From NCBI GenBank assembly GCA_048262715.1, contig JBLXEV010000011.1:105966-169965 (forward strand): a DNA stretch of 64,000 nt, in the 5' to 3' direction. Positions 8,643 through 16,575 of this stretch are shown here, one piece after another. This DNA comes from Albirhodobacter sp048262715 (GTDB lineage: Bacteria; Pseudomonadota; Alphaproteobacteria; Rhodobacterales; Rhodobacteraceae). Position numbers and translations under genes: made by a program. The notes under the pieces were generated by a model. That model was not told where the DNA came from. It saw only the letters and a program-made list of their open reading frames with translations, and made no database searches. Position 1 is the first letter of the stretch, and each line of letters opens with the position of its first letter.

Positions 8643-9341
8643 ATGAAACTCACTTGGTTCGGCCATTCCGGCTTCCGCGTCGAGATCGAATCCGCCGTTT
8701 TGCTGATTGATCCATGGCTCAGCGGCAACCCTGCCTTTCCCGAGGGCGCCGAGACACGCGAGGCGGCCCTCAAAGGCGCGACGCATATCCTGCTGACCCA
8801 TGCGCATGGCGATCACGCGTCCGATACGCTCGCCATTGCGAAAGAACACGGCCTGCCCGTCGTCGGGATCTATGATCTGATCTCGCACTGGCAAGAGGCA
8901 GAAGGCATTGAGGGGATCGGCTTCAACAAGGGCGGCACGGTCGATCTGAATGGCGCGAAAGTGACCATGGTGAATGCGAGCCATTCGTCTTCACTCGGCA
9001 CGCCGGACGGCCCCGCCTATCGCGGCTCCGAGGCGGGCTATATGATCGCAGGCGAAGGCCACACGATCTACCTTTCGGGCGATACCGATATCATGGCCGA
9101 TATGGGCTGGATGGGCGAATATCACCAGCCCGATATCGGCATTCTGAGCGCGGGCGGGCATTTCACCATGGATATGAAACGCGCCGCCTTCGCCGCGAAG
9201 AAATACTTCGACTTCAAAACCATCATCCCCTGCCATTACAAAACCTTCCCGCTTCTGGAACAATCCGCCGCGGCCCTGATCGAGGCGCTGCCACAGGTGA
9301 AGGTAATCGAGCCAGAGGTGATGAAACCAATCATTCTGTGA
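8643..9341 (+). CDS. UPF0173 family metal-dependent hydrolase (metallo-beta-lactamase fold)
   Basis: A 232-residue protein starting MKLTWFGHSGFRVE, typical of UPF0173. Metal ligands are seen in THAHGDHASD (HxHxDH), in the His of VNASHSS and in the Asp of LSGDTDI. The substrate is unknown for the family; proposals include phosphodiesterase-like activity. GGAGCACGTC precedes the ATG. It converges with tadA across a large palindromic repeat and has no obvious operon partner. Confidence 0.9.
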   Translation: MKLTWFGHSGFRVEIESAVLLIDPWLSGNPAFPEGAETREAALKGATHILLTHAHGDHASDTLAIAKEHGLPVVGIYDLISHWQEAEGIEGIGFNKGGTVDLNGAKVTMVNASHSSSLGTPDGPAYRGSEAGYMIAGEGHTIYLSGDTDIMADMGWMGEYHQPDIGILSAGGHFTMDMKRAAFAAKKYFDFKTIIPCHYKTFPLLEQSAAALIEALPQVKVIEPEVMKPIIL

Positions 9342-9359
9342 GCTTCGGGACCCGCGAGA

Positions 9360-9510
9360 GGGGGCGCTGCCCCCGGTCATTTGCAAGCAAATGCCTCCCC
9401 CGGGATATTTCAGGCAACCAGAAAGAAAAGTCCTAGGCTCCCGAATTCTGGTTGCCTGAAATATCCCGGGGTGAATTTGCCGCAAGGCAAAGAGGGGCAG
9501 CGCCCCTCCT
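9360..9510. repeat. Composite intergenic palindrome (copy 1 of the window's repeat family)
   Basis: A perfect 23-bp inverted repeat (arms 9399-9421 and 9448-9470) is flanked on each side by a GC hairpin: GGGGGCGCTGCCCCC near 9361-9375 and AGGGGCAGCGCCCCT near 9494-9508. It fills the gap between two convergent genes and could end transcription from both sides. Related copies lie at 22345, 25178, 37584, 46745, 50808 and 62462. Confidence 0.9.
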
Positions 9511-9975
9511 TTAGCGGCGGCCCGCGAAGAACGCCTTGAGCAGATCTTCCGCCGCGCGCGATGCGATCCCGTCATAGACCTCGGGGCGATGATGGCATTG
9601 CGGATGGGCAAACACCCGCGCGCCCCGCTCCACCCCGCCGGATTTCGGATCTGACGCGCCGTAGTAAAGCCGCGCGATCCGCGCGTTGGCAATCGCTGCC
9701 GCGCACATCGGGCAGGGTTCCAGCGTGACATAGAGATCATAGCCGATGAGGCGCTCTATGCCCGCCCCGCCATTGGCAGTGGCGCAAGCCTGCCGGATTG
9801 CGACGATTTCCGCGTGCGCAGTGGGATCAGACCATTCGCGCGTGCGGTTGCCACCGCGTCCCGCAACACTGCCATCGGGGGCCACAACGATCGCGCCCAC
9901 GGGCACCTCGCCGCGTGCGCCCGCCGCGCGGGCTTCCTCCAGCGCAAGATCCATATAGCTGCGAAACTTTGTCAT
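9511..9975 (-). CDS. tadA: tRNA-specific adenosine deaminase
   Basis: A 154-residue cytidine-deaminase-fold enzyme. The zinc and catalytic motif HAE appears in DPTAHAEIVAIR and the second half in LEPCPMCAAAIANARI (PCxxC). TadA converts A34 to inosine in tRNA-Arg(ACG). Length is normal. The stop borders the palindromic repeat and the gene appears to be transcribed alone. Confidence 0.95.
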   Translation of the reverse strand: MTKFRSYMDLALEEARAAGARGEVPVGAIVVAPDGSVAGRGGNRTREWSDPTAHAEIVAIRQACATANGGAGIERLIGYDLYVTLEPCPMCAAAIANARIARLYYGASDPKSGGVERGARVFAHPQCHHRPEVYDGIASRAAEDLLKAFFAGRR

Positions 9976-10138
9976 GCCCTTTCATCCCTTCTTCGGGGCT
10001 GCGCTGCAAGTCTCTTCACCCCCACTTCCCGTGCCCTCCTTCCACGCCCTCTTCCCACGGGGGGCCGGATAGGCTATCAGCACCTCTTTCGCGCCCGAGT
10101 CGACTCGCGCGCCCCATTCCCCTTGAAGGATCTGATCG

Positions 10139-11818
10139 ATGAACGACGACATCCCGCACGCCCCCACCTCCCCCGAACGTATCGCCAAAGTCATCGCCCG
10201 CTCCGGCGTGGCATCGCGCCGTGACGCGGAAAAGATGATTTTGGAGGGCCGCGTGTCTGTGAACGGCAAGAAGGCTGCGACCCCCGCGCTCAACGTCCTG
10301 CCCTCGGACCGCGTGACCATCGACGGCCGCGCCATCGACGCGCCACAAGAAACCCGTCTCTGGCTCTATTACAAACCGCTCGGCTTGATCACCTCCGAGA
10401 AGGATGAGCAGGGCCGCCGCACGGTCTTTGACGAGATGCCAGAAGGTATGCCGCGCGTTCTCAACGTGGGCCGCCTCGATTTGAATTCCGAAGGCCTGTT
10501 GCTGTTGACCAATGACGGCGGGCTCAAGCGCCGTTTGGAACTGCCCGAGACGGGCTGGCTGCGCAAATACCGTGTTCGCGTGAATGGCCGCCCAGATACC
10601 ACTGCCTTTGATCCGCTGCGCGCGGGGATCACCATTGATGGCGAGGCATTCCAGCCGATGGAGATCGACCTTGATCGCCAGCAGGGCGCGAATGCTTGGC
10701 TGACCGTGGGGATCCGTGAGGGCAAAAACCGCGAGATCCGCCGCGCGATGAACGAGATCGGGTTGATGGTGAACCGCCTGATCCGCGTGTCCTACGGCCC
10801 GTTCCGCCTCAATGAGATGAACCCCGGGGATGTGACCGAGATCAAGAAAAAAATGCTGCGCGATCAGCTAGGGGATCGGTTGCTCTACGGTTTGGAAGAT
10901 GGCCGCGAATCCCGCCATGAGCGCCGCGAAGCCTCGCAGGCGCTGCGCCAGTCGCGCTATGACGCCAGCCATCCGCGCCACGATGGTGCGCCGCGCGATT
11001 GGTCGAACCGGGCTGAAGGTCCCAAATCCGAACGCGCCAAATTTGAACGCCCCGGCGGCAAGATGATCGGCGATGATCGCGGCACGGATCGCGGGGCACG
11101 CCCGACAGGGGAGCGCCCACGCCGGTCCTCCGAGGATAAATCGGCTTACGGGGAGCGCCCGCGTCGCGATTTCGGCGACAAGCCTGCTTATGGTGACAAG
11201 CCGCGCGGCAGCTACGGTGACAAGCCCGCCCGCCCCGGCTATGGCGACAAGCCGCGCCCCGCGCGTGACGACGCGGGTGCGGCTGAGCGCAAATCGCGCT
11301 GGAGCAAATCCGACCGCGGCGCTGACCGCCCGCAATCGGGCGAGCGCCCTGCCTATGGCGACAAGCCGCGTGGGAATTTCGGCGACAAACCCTCTTACGG
11401 GGATCGTCCGCGTCGCGATTTCGGCGATAAGCCGAGCTATGGCGACAAGCCGCGCGGAACCTACGGCGACAAACCGTCATACGGTGACAAACCCCGTGGC
11501 GGCTTCGGTGCGAAGCCGGCAGGCGACAAGCCGTCCTACGGGGATCGCCCGCGCCGCGATTTCGGCGATAAGCCGAGCCATGGCGACAAGCCGCGCGGAA
11601 CCTACGGCGACAAGCCATCCTACGGGGACAAACCCCGTGGCGGCTACGGTGCGAAGCCGACAGGCGACAAGCCCGGCTTTAAATCGCACGGGGCGCGCTC
11701 GCATGGCGGGCCTGCGGGCGGCGGTCGCGCGGGCGGGTTCAAATCGCATGGCGATAAGCCTGCGGGCGGCGGCTTTAAACCGCGTGGCGGCAAACCGGGT
11801 GGTGGCTCGCGCGGCTAA
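10139..11818 (+). CDS. rluB: rRNA pseudouridine synthase, RluB/RsuA family, with long repetitive tail
   Basis: A 559-residue protein. Residues 10-55 form an S4 RNA-binding domain (ASRRDAEKMILEGRVSVNGK). Residues 75-240 are the synthase domain with the catalytic Asp in VGRLDLNSEGLLLLTNDG and the late motif VGIREGKNREIRRAM. RluB modifies U2605 of 23S rRNA (E. coli numbering). From about residue 260 to the end the protein is low complexity: GDKPSYGDKPRG-type units rich in Gly, Asp, Lys, Pro, Arg and Tyr, likely disordered and RNA-binding. A 47-residue block in this tail is duplicated (11390-11671). Basic tails are known in RluB homologues, but 300 residues is long. Confidence 0.93.
   Translation: MNDDIPHAPTSPERIAKVIARSGVASRRDAEKMILEGRVSVNGKKAATPALNVLPSDRVTIDGRAIDAPQETRLWLYYKPLGLITSEKDEQGRRTVFDEMPEGMPRVLNVGRLDLNSEGLLLLTNDGGLKRRLELPETGWLRKYRVRVNGRPDTTAFDPLRAGITIDGEAFQPMEIDLDRQQGANAWLTVGIREGKNREIRRAMNEIGLMVNRLIRVSYGPFRLNEMNPGDVTEIKKKMLRDQLGDRLLYGLEDGRESRHERREASQALRQSRYDASHPRHDGAPRDWSNRAEGPKSERAKFERPGGKMIGDDRGTDRGARPTGERPRRSSEDKSAYGERPRRDFGDKPAYGDKPRGSYGDKPARPGYGDKPRPARDDAGAAERKSRWSKSDRGADRPQSGERPAYGDKPRGNFGDKPSYGDRPRRDFGDKPSYGDKPRGTYGDKPSYGDKPRGGFGAKPAGDKPSYGDRPRRDFGDKPSHGDKPRGTYGDKPSYGDKPRGGYGAKPTGDKPGFKSHGARSHGGPAGGGRAGGFKSHGDKPAGGGFKPRGGKPGGGSRG
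11390..11671. repeat. 141-bp tandem duplication in the rluB tail
   Basis: The stretch 11390-11530 recurs at 11531-11671 with a few substitutions. Each copy encodes 47 residues built from smaller GDKPxYGDKPRG units. The offset is an exact multiple of three, so the frame is kept. Shorter related units extend upstream to about 11140. Confidence 0.9.
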
Positions 11819-11846
11819 CCCGCTCCTCACGTAAAGATCTTTTTGC

Positions 11847-11880
11847 GGCGCGTCTCTTTCCAGAGGCGCGCCGTTTGCGT
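11847..11880 (+). terminator. Intrinsic-like terminator after rluB
   Basis: An 11-bp stem (arms 11847-11857 and 11862-11872, one G-U pair) with a TTCC loop is followed by GTTTGCGTTTG. It lies 28 bases after the rluB stop. Confidence 0.7.
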
Positions 11881-12007
11881 TTGCCCGCCTCCCCACCTCC
11901 GGCCCCGTTCCGCCCGCACGCCTTCCTCCGTGCCAAGGCCAAGCCCCTCCGGCAACGGGGAAAACTCCCGCCGCTTTCCCCCGCTTGGCACTGGCAGCGC
12001 CGCGCGA

Positions 12008-12023
12008 GAGGTATTATAACCTC
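12008..12023. promoter_or_regulatory. AT-centred inverted repeat upstream of the TelA/XpaC cluster
   Basis: GAGGT-ATTATA-ACCTC is a perfect 5-bp inverted repeat around a 6-base AT core in otherwise GC-rich DNA, 43 bases before the first small open frame. The AT core could be a -10 element (TATTAT or TATAAC). No good -35 element is seen at 16-18 bases. Possible operator or activator-dependent promoter. Confidence 0.35.
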
Positions 12024-12065
12024 CCCAAGCCCATTTCGGGATCTACCTATGGAAAAGGGGTGCCC

Positions 12066-12149
12066 ATGTCGAAAACGGCTGTGCGGCGGATCGCCTTCTA
12101 TCTCGCCCTCGCGCTGACCCTCACGGTCGCGTTCACGGGAGGCGTGTGA
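12066..12149 (+). CDS. Predicted 27-residue membrane peptide
   Basis: The ATG at 12066 has AAGGGG 5-6 bases upstream and opens a 27-codon frame. The product starts MSKTAVRRIAFYLALALTL and ends with Gly-Gly-Val: a basic N-terminus, then one hydrophobic helix. Its stop is 3 bases before the XpaC-like ATG, which suggests coupled translation. It may be a small membrane protein of the cluster or only a coupling leader. No homologue is recognised. Confidence 0.45.
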   Translation: MSKTAVRRIAFYLALALTLTVAFTGGV

Positions 12150-12152
12150 CTT

Positions 12153-13094
12153 ATGGCAGAGCGTTTTAGCGGAAAATTCAGCCCCAATAGCCCGAAGTCC
12201 GGCGAGAGCACGCAAAGTGGCTATCCCCAATCCGAACGCACGCTGACCGCCGGCAAGCCGCAACCGCCCGCCCCACCCCGCCATCCGCTGGAAGGGCGAC
12301 CGTTCTGGATCTTGCTCTGCGCGGCACCACTTTTGCTGTCAGGTTTCGGCGACGGGCCGCTGGTTATGGTGCGAACCTTAGGCGGTTTCGCGCTGATCGC
12401 GCTGGCGGCGATGTTGCTGCGCGAGGGGCTGCGCGCCGAGGCCGCCTATGACGCGCGCCGTGTTGCCCGCCGCCCAGCCTTCCCGCGCAAGATCTTCGGC
12501 GCGCTGATCTTCGGCGCGGGCCTCGGCCTTGCCTGCACTGCGCCCGACATGGGGCCCGCGGGGGCCATCACGGTCGGGCTTGTGGGCAGCGCATTGGGGC
12601 TGTTCGCCTTCGGGGCCGACCCGCTGCGCGATAAGGGCATGGAGGGGATTGATACCTTCCAACAAGACCGCGTGGCCCGCATTGTAACGGAGGGTGAAAA
12701 GCACCTGACCGCGATGAAAGAGGCAATTCAACGCGCCCGTGATCGCCAATTGGAGGCCCGCGTGGATCGCTTTGCCGCCCATGCGCGCGAGCTGTTCCGC
12801 GTGGTCGAGGAAGATCCCGCCGATCTGGCGCAGGCGCGGCGCTACATCGGGATCTATCTGGAGGGCGCGCGCGACGCGACGATCAAATTCGCCGATCTCT
12901 GGGGGCAAACCGCCGATGCAAGCGCGCGGCAAGATTACGAGACCCTGCTTGACGATCTGGAGCGGAACTTCACCGCCCGCACCAAGGCCCTGCTCGCGAA
13001 TGATCGCGAGGGGCTTGATGTGGAAATCGAAGTGCTGCGCGACCGCCTCGCCCGTGAAGGGCTGGCCCCACGTTCCGACTTAAACCGCGATTGA
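12153..13094 (+). CDS. XpaC-like protein (5-bromo-4-chloroindolyl phosphate hydrolysis family)
   Basis: A 313-residue membrane protein. Residues 1-45 are polar; four hydrophobic segments follow at about 50-65, 72-92, 112-128 and 133-153. The cytoplasmic C-terminal half is helical and charged, with LDLERNF-type heptads and a final VEIEVLRDRL block. This layout and its place directly before telA match the XpaC family (PF10112), whose name comes from a plate phenotype in Bacillus and not from a proven enzyme activity. GGGAGG lies 10 bases before the ATG. It is inferred to work with TelA at the membrane. Confidence 0.75.
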   Translation: MAERFSGKFSPNSPKSGESTQSGYPQSERTLTAGKPQPPAPPRHPLEGRPFWILLCAAPLLLSGFGDGPLVMVRTLGGFALIALAAMLLREGLRAEAAYDARRVARRPAFPRKIFGALIFGAGLGLACTAPDMGPAGAITVGLVGSALGLFAFGADPLRDKGMEGIDTFQQDRVARIVTEGEKHLTAMKEAIQRARDRQLEARVDRFAAHARELFRVVEEDPADLAQARRYIGIYLEGARDATIKFADLWGQTADASARQDYETLLDDLERNFTARTKALLANDREGLDVEIEVLRDRLAREGLAPRSDLNRD

Positions 13095-13168
13095 CAATGC
13101 GCTAAAACAATTCCGACATCCCGACGATCTTCGCGCCGCGCGCCAAGACCCCCCATCAGGAGACGAGT

Positions 13169-14338
13169 ATGACCGAGACCACCCGTGAAAAAGCCGCCGC
13201 GACCCTGACTGAAGTCGAAGCTGTAACAGCGGTGATCCTGCCAGAGCCGGGCGGTGAGGTGACATCGCTCGATGCTGCCGAGGCCCCGATGGCCGAGGAA
13301 ATCCGCCGCCGGATGAACGAGTTGGATATGACCGACACCAGCTCCATCGTCTATTTCGGATCTGGCGCGCAGAATGAGTTGCAAACCATTTCGCAAGCGA
13401 TGCTCTCGGATGTCACGAATAAGGATGTCGGGCCTGCGGGGGACAGCCTGCGCAAGATCGTCACCACGATCCGCGGCTTCTCGATTTCCGAACTCGACGT
13501 GCGCCGCAGCCGCTCGTGGTGGGAAAAACTGATCGGGCGCGCCGCCCCCTTCGCCAACTTCCTCGCGCGGTTTGAGAAGGTGCAAGGCCAGATCGACAAG
13601 GTCACCGACGACCTTCTGAGCCATGAGCACAAGCTGCTCAAGGACATCAAATCGCTCGATATGCTCTATGATAAAACCCTGAAATTCTACGATGAGCTCG
13701 GGCTGTATATCGCCGCAGGCGAGGCCAAGCTGACTGAGATCGACACGCGTGAAATCCCCGCGCGGGAGGCCGCCGTTCAAGCCGCAGCCGAGGCCGATCA
13801 GGTGATGCGCGCGCAAGAGCTTCGCGATCTGCGCGCGGCGCGTGATGATCTGGAGCGCCGGATCCACGATCTCAAACTCACCCGCCAGGTCACGATGCAA
13901 TCGCTGCCCTCGATCCGTCTGGTGCAGGAAAACGATAAATCGCTGGTCACCAAGATCAACTCGACCCTGGTCAACACCGTGCCGCTTTGGGAAACCCAAC
14001 TGGCGCAGGCGGTGACCATTCAACGCTCCGCCGAGGCCGCCAAATCGGTGCGCGCGGCGAATGATCTGACGAATGAACTGCTGACGGCCAACGCCAAGAA
14101 CCTGCGCGAGGCCAATACCGTCATCCGCGAAGAGATGGAGCGCGGCGTCTTCGATATTGAAGCCGTGAAAACCGCCAATGCGGAGTTGATCGCCACCATT
14201 GAGGACAGCCTGCGGATCGCCGATGAAGGCAAAGCGCGGCGCACGCAGGCCGAGGCCGATCTCAAGAAAATGGAAGGCGAGCTGCGCGATACGCTGGCCT
14301 CCGCACGCGCCCGATCCTCGGGCGTGGCCGCTGGCTGA
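13169..14338 (+). CDS. TelA / KlaA-like toxic anion resistance protein
   Basis: A 389-residue helical protein of PF05816. Typical features are GFSISELDVRRSRSWWEKL, the long charged helices at residues 140-260 and the block LPSIRLVQENDKSLVTKINSTL. TelA proteins are tied to tellurite and other envelope-stress resistance in Ter-type systems; the biochemical role is unknown. GGAG lies 6 bases before the ATG, and 74 bases separate it from the XpaC-like gene. The pairing XpaC-TelA is a known conserved association. Confidence 0.9.
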   Translation: MTETTREKAAATLTEVEAVTAVILPEPGGEVTSLDAAEAPMAEEIRRRMNELDMTDTSSIVYFGSGAQNELQTISQAMLSDVTNKDVGPAGDSLRKIVTTIRGFSISELDVRRSRSWWEKLIGRAAPFANFLARFEKVQGQIDKVTDDLLSHEHKLLKDIKSLDMLYDKTLKFYDELGLYIAAGEAKLTEIDTREIPAREAAVQAAAEADQVMRAQELRDLRAARDDLERRIHDLKLTRQVTMQSLPSIRLVQENDKSLVTKINSTLVNTVPLWETQLAQAVTIQRSAEAAKSVRAANDLTNELLTANAKNLREANTVIREEMERGVFDIEAVKTANAELIATIEDSLRIADEGKARRTQAEADLKKMEGELRDTLASARARSSGVAAG

Positions 14339-14348
14339 CAGGTCGGCC

Positions 14349-15401
14349 ATGCGCGCCCAGACAGCCCTTCAACAGGGGATGCTTTCCTCACAGACCTCCG
14401 CCGCGTTGGCGGGGGCCGCTTTTGCAGCGCGCCGCGTAAGCCGCCTCGGGCTGGTCTTCGCGGCGGCGCTTGTTCTGACGGGATGCGCAGACAATCCGTT
14501 CTACCCGACGCCCACCCGCAAGGGGCAGGATGCGAATACCGCCATGCCGCCCCGCCTGCCCAACGGGCCGCCCACCGCGCCCTCCGAGGTCTCGACTCCG
14601 GCGCGCTCGACCACATCGACCTATTACCGCAAGCTGCAAGACACGCTTTTGTCGCAAGGGCTGCTGCGCGAGGATATTGCCCCCGGCGATGCGCCTTTCG
14701 GGGCGCGCCAACTGGTCGAGAATTTTGTCAAAATCGCGCTATACGATGAATATGGCAATGCCGAGGGGCGGCTTTCGCAAGGCGAGCGCGTCTCGGAACT
14801 GCGCCGCTGGGAAGCCCCTGTCAAAATGCGGATCGAATACGGGGAAAGTGTCTCTGCGGCCGATCGTTCGGCCAATAGCGCCTTGATCTCCGCCTATGCG
14901 GGCCGCCTCGCGCGGGTTTCGAAACATCCCGTCAAAACCGTGGATCGGGGCGGAAACTTCACGGTGTTCATCGTCAATGAGGACGAACGCCGCGCCCTCG
15001 GGCCACGGCTCAGCAGCTTGGTCAAAGGCATTTCGGCGGGAACGATCGAGGCAATCACCTCGCTGCCGCCCTCAACGCTCTGCGTGGTCTATTCCTTCTC
15101 GGACGGCAAATCCCCTGTTTACACGCAGGCCGTTGCCGTGATCCGCGCCGAACACCCTGACCGCCTCAAACGCGCCTGTATCAATGAAGAGCTGGCCCAA
15201 GGCCTTGGCCTTGCCAATGACAGCCTGCGCGCGCGCCCCTCCATCTTCAACGATAGCGAGGAGTTCGCCCTCCTCACCCGCCACGACGAAATGCTCCTCA
15301 AAATGCTCTACGATCCCCGCCTGAAACCCGGGATGAAAGAGGCCGAGGCGCGCCCCATTGTCCAGTCCATTGCCACCGAACTTCTCGGCGGCGACAGCTA
15401 A
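14349..15401 (+). CDS. DUF2927 lipoprotein
   Basis: About 350 residues starting at 14349, 10 bases after the telA stop; a start at 14379 is also possible. A signal-like segment ends in the lipobox LTGC near residue 43, then comes a Pro-rich linker. The folded part begins near residue 95 and shows blocks typical of DUF2927 (LVENFVKIALYDEYG, VDRGGNFTVFIVNEDE). This family is related in shape to secreted metallopeptidase-like or adhesin-like domains, but function is unproven. Here it is the periplasmic or outer-membrane member of the TelA cluster. Confidence 0.8.
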   Translation: MRAQTALQQGMLSSQTSAALAGAAFAARRVSRLGLVFAAALVLTGCADNPFYPTPTRKGQDANTAMPPRLPNGPPTAPSEVSTPARSTTSTYYRKLQDTLLSQGLLREDIAPGDAPFGARQLVENFVKIALYDEYGNAEGRLSQGERVSELRRWEAPVKMRIEYGESVSAADRSANSALISAYAGRLARVSKHPVKTVDRGGNFTVFIVNEDERRALGPRLSSLVKGISAGTIEAITSLPPSTLCVVYSFSDGKSPVYTQAVAVIRAEHPDRLKRACINEELAQGLGLANDSLRARPSIFNDSEEFALLTRHDEMLLKMLYDPRLKPGMKEAEARPIVQSIATELLGGDS

Positions 15402-15411
15402 GGAGGCCCCC

Positions 15412-16563
15412 ATGGGTATTCTCGATTTTCTCACCGGTGAATTCATCGACGTCATCCATTGGACCGACGATACCCGTGATACGATGGTCTGGCGGTTCGA
15501 GCGTGAGGGCCATGCGATCAAATACGGCGCGAAGCTCACCGTGCGCGAGGGGCAAGCGGCAGTTTTCGTGCATGAGGGGCAATTGGCGGATGTGTTCGGG
15601 CCGGGGCTCTATCAGCTCGAAACCAATAACATGCCGGTTCTGACCACGCTGCAGCATTGGGATCACGGCTTCAAATCGCCATTCAAATCCGAGGTCTATT
15701 TCCTCAACACCACCCGTTTCAACGATCTGAAATGGGGCACGAAAAACCCGATCATCGCGCGCGATCCCGAATTCGGCCCGGTGCGGATCCGCGCCTTTGG
15801 CACCTATGCGATGCGGATCACCGATCCGGCGAAATTCATGGGCGAGATCGTCGGCACCGATGGCGAGTTCACCGCCGATGAAATCTCGTTCCAGATCCGC
15901 AATGTGATCGTGCAGGAGGTCAGCCGTGTTGTGGCCTCCTCCGGTATCCCGGTGCTGGATATGGCGGCGAATACAGCCGATCTGGGCAAGCTGATCGCCA
16001 AGGCGATTGATCCGGTGATCGCGAGCTATGGCCTGTCGATCCCTGAATTCTACATCGAAAATATCTCCCTGCCCGAAGCGGTTGAGGCGGTGCTGGATCA
16101 ACGCACCTCCATGGGGATCGTGGGCGATTTGAACCGCTACACCCAGTTCAGCGCCGCGCAGGCCTTGGGCGCAGGCGGCGGGGCGGCGGGCGGCGCGATG
16201 GGCGCTGCCGTCGGTGCGGGCCTCGGGATGGCGATGGGGGCGCAAATCGGGGGCGCGCAAGCGGGCCCGTGGGGTGCCGTGCCTCAGCAAAATCACGGCC
16301 AACAAAACTATGGGGCAGCCCCGCAACAAGCCCCTGCGGCTCCGCCGCCGCCGCCCGTTGAAAAGGTCTGGCATGTGGCGGCAAATGGTGCTGCCACCGG
16401 CCCGTTCGGGCGCGGCCATCTGGGCCGGATGGTCTCGGAAGGCAGCCTCACCCGCGATACCCTCGTCTGGACCCCCGGTCTGAGCGGATGGCTCAAAGCG
16501 GAAGAGGTGACCGAGCTCGCGCAGCTCTTCACCATCGCCCCGCCACCACCACCGCTGGGTTAA
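15412..16563 (+). CDS. SPFH-domain protein with C-terminal GYF_2 domain (YdjI-like)
   Basis: A 383-residue protein. AAGGAGG lies before the ATG at 15412. Residues 1-240 match the SPFH/virion-core-like YdjI family (FLTGEFIDVIHW at the start, later IENISLPEAVEAVLDQRTSMG). A Gly/Ala stretch and a Gln/Pro linker follow. Residues 315-375 form a GYF_2 domain (VWHVAANGAATGPF, then LVWTPGLSGWLKAEEV), a peptide-binding module. In Bacillus subtilis the homologous ydjI sits in an operon with pspA and ydjG. It is expected at the inner face of the membrane and forms one tight unit with the next gene (12 bases apart). Confidence 0.88.
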   Translation: MGILDFLTGEFIDVIHWTDDTRDTMVWRFEREGHAIKYGAKLTVREGQAAVFVHEGQLADVFGPGLYQLETNNMPVLTTLQHWDHGFKSPFKSEVYFLNTTRFNDLKWGTKNPIIARDPEFGPVRIRAFGTYAMRITDPAKFMGEIVGTDGEFTADEISFQIRNVIVQEVSRVVASSGIPVLDMAANTADLGKLIAKAIDPVIASYGLSIPEFYIENISLPEAVEAVLDQRTSMGIVGDLNRYTQFSAAQALGAGGGAAGGAMGAAVGAGLGMAMGAQIGGAQAGPWGAVPQQNHGQQNYGAAPQQAPAAPPPPPVEKVWHVAANGAATGPFGRGHLGRMVSEGSLTRDTLVWTPGLSGWLKAEEVTELAQLFTIAPPPPPLG

Positions 16564-16575
16564 GGCGCGCAGTTC

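Noticed and set aside
11140..11700. Possible CRISPR-like repeat array
   Set aside because: The repeats are in frame, differ in length, have no unique spacers and encode the RluB tail; no cas genes are near.
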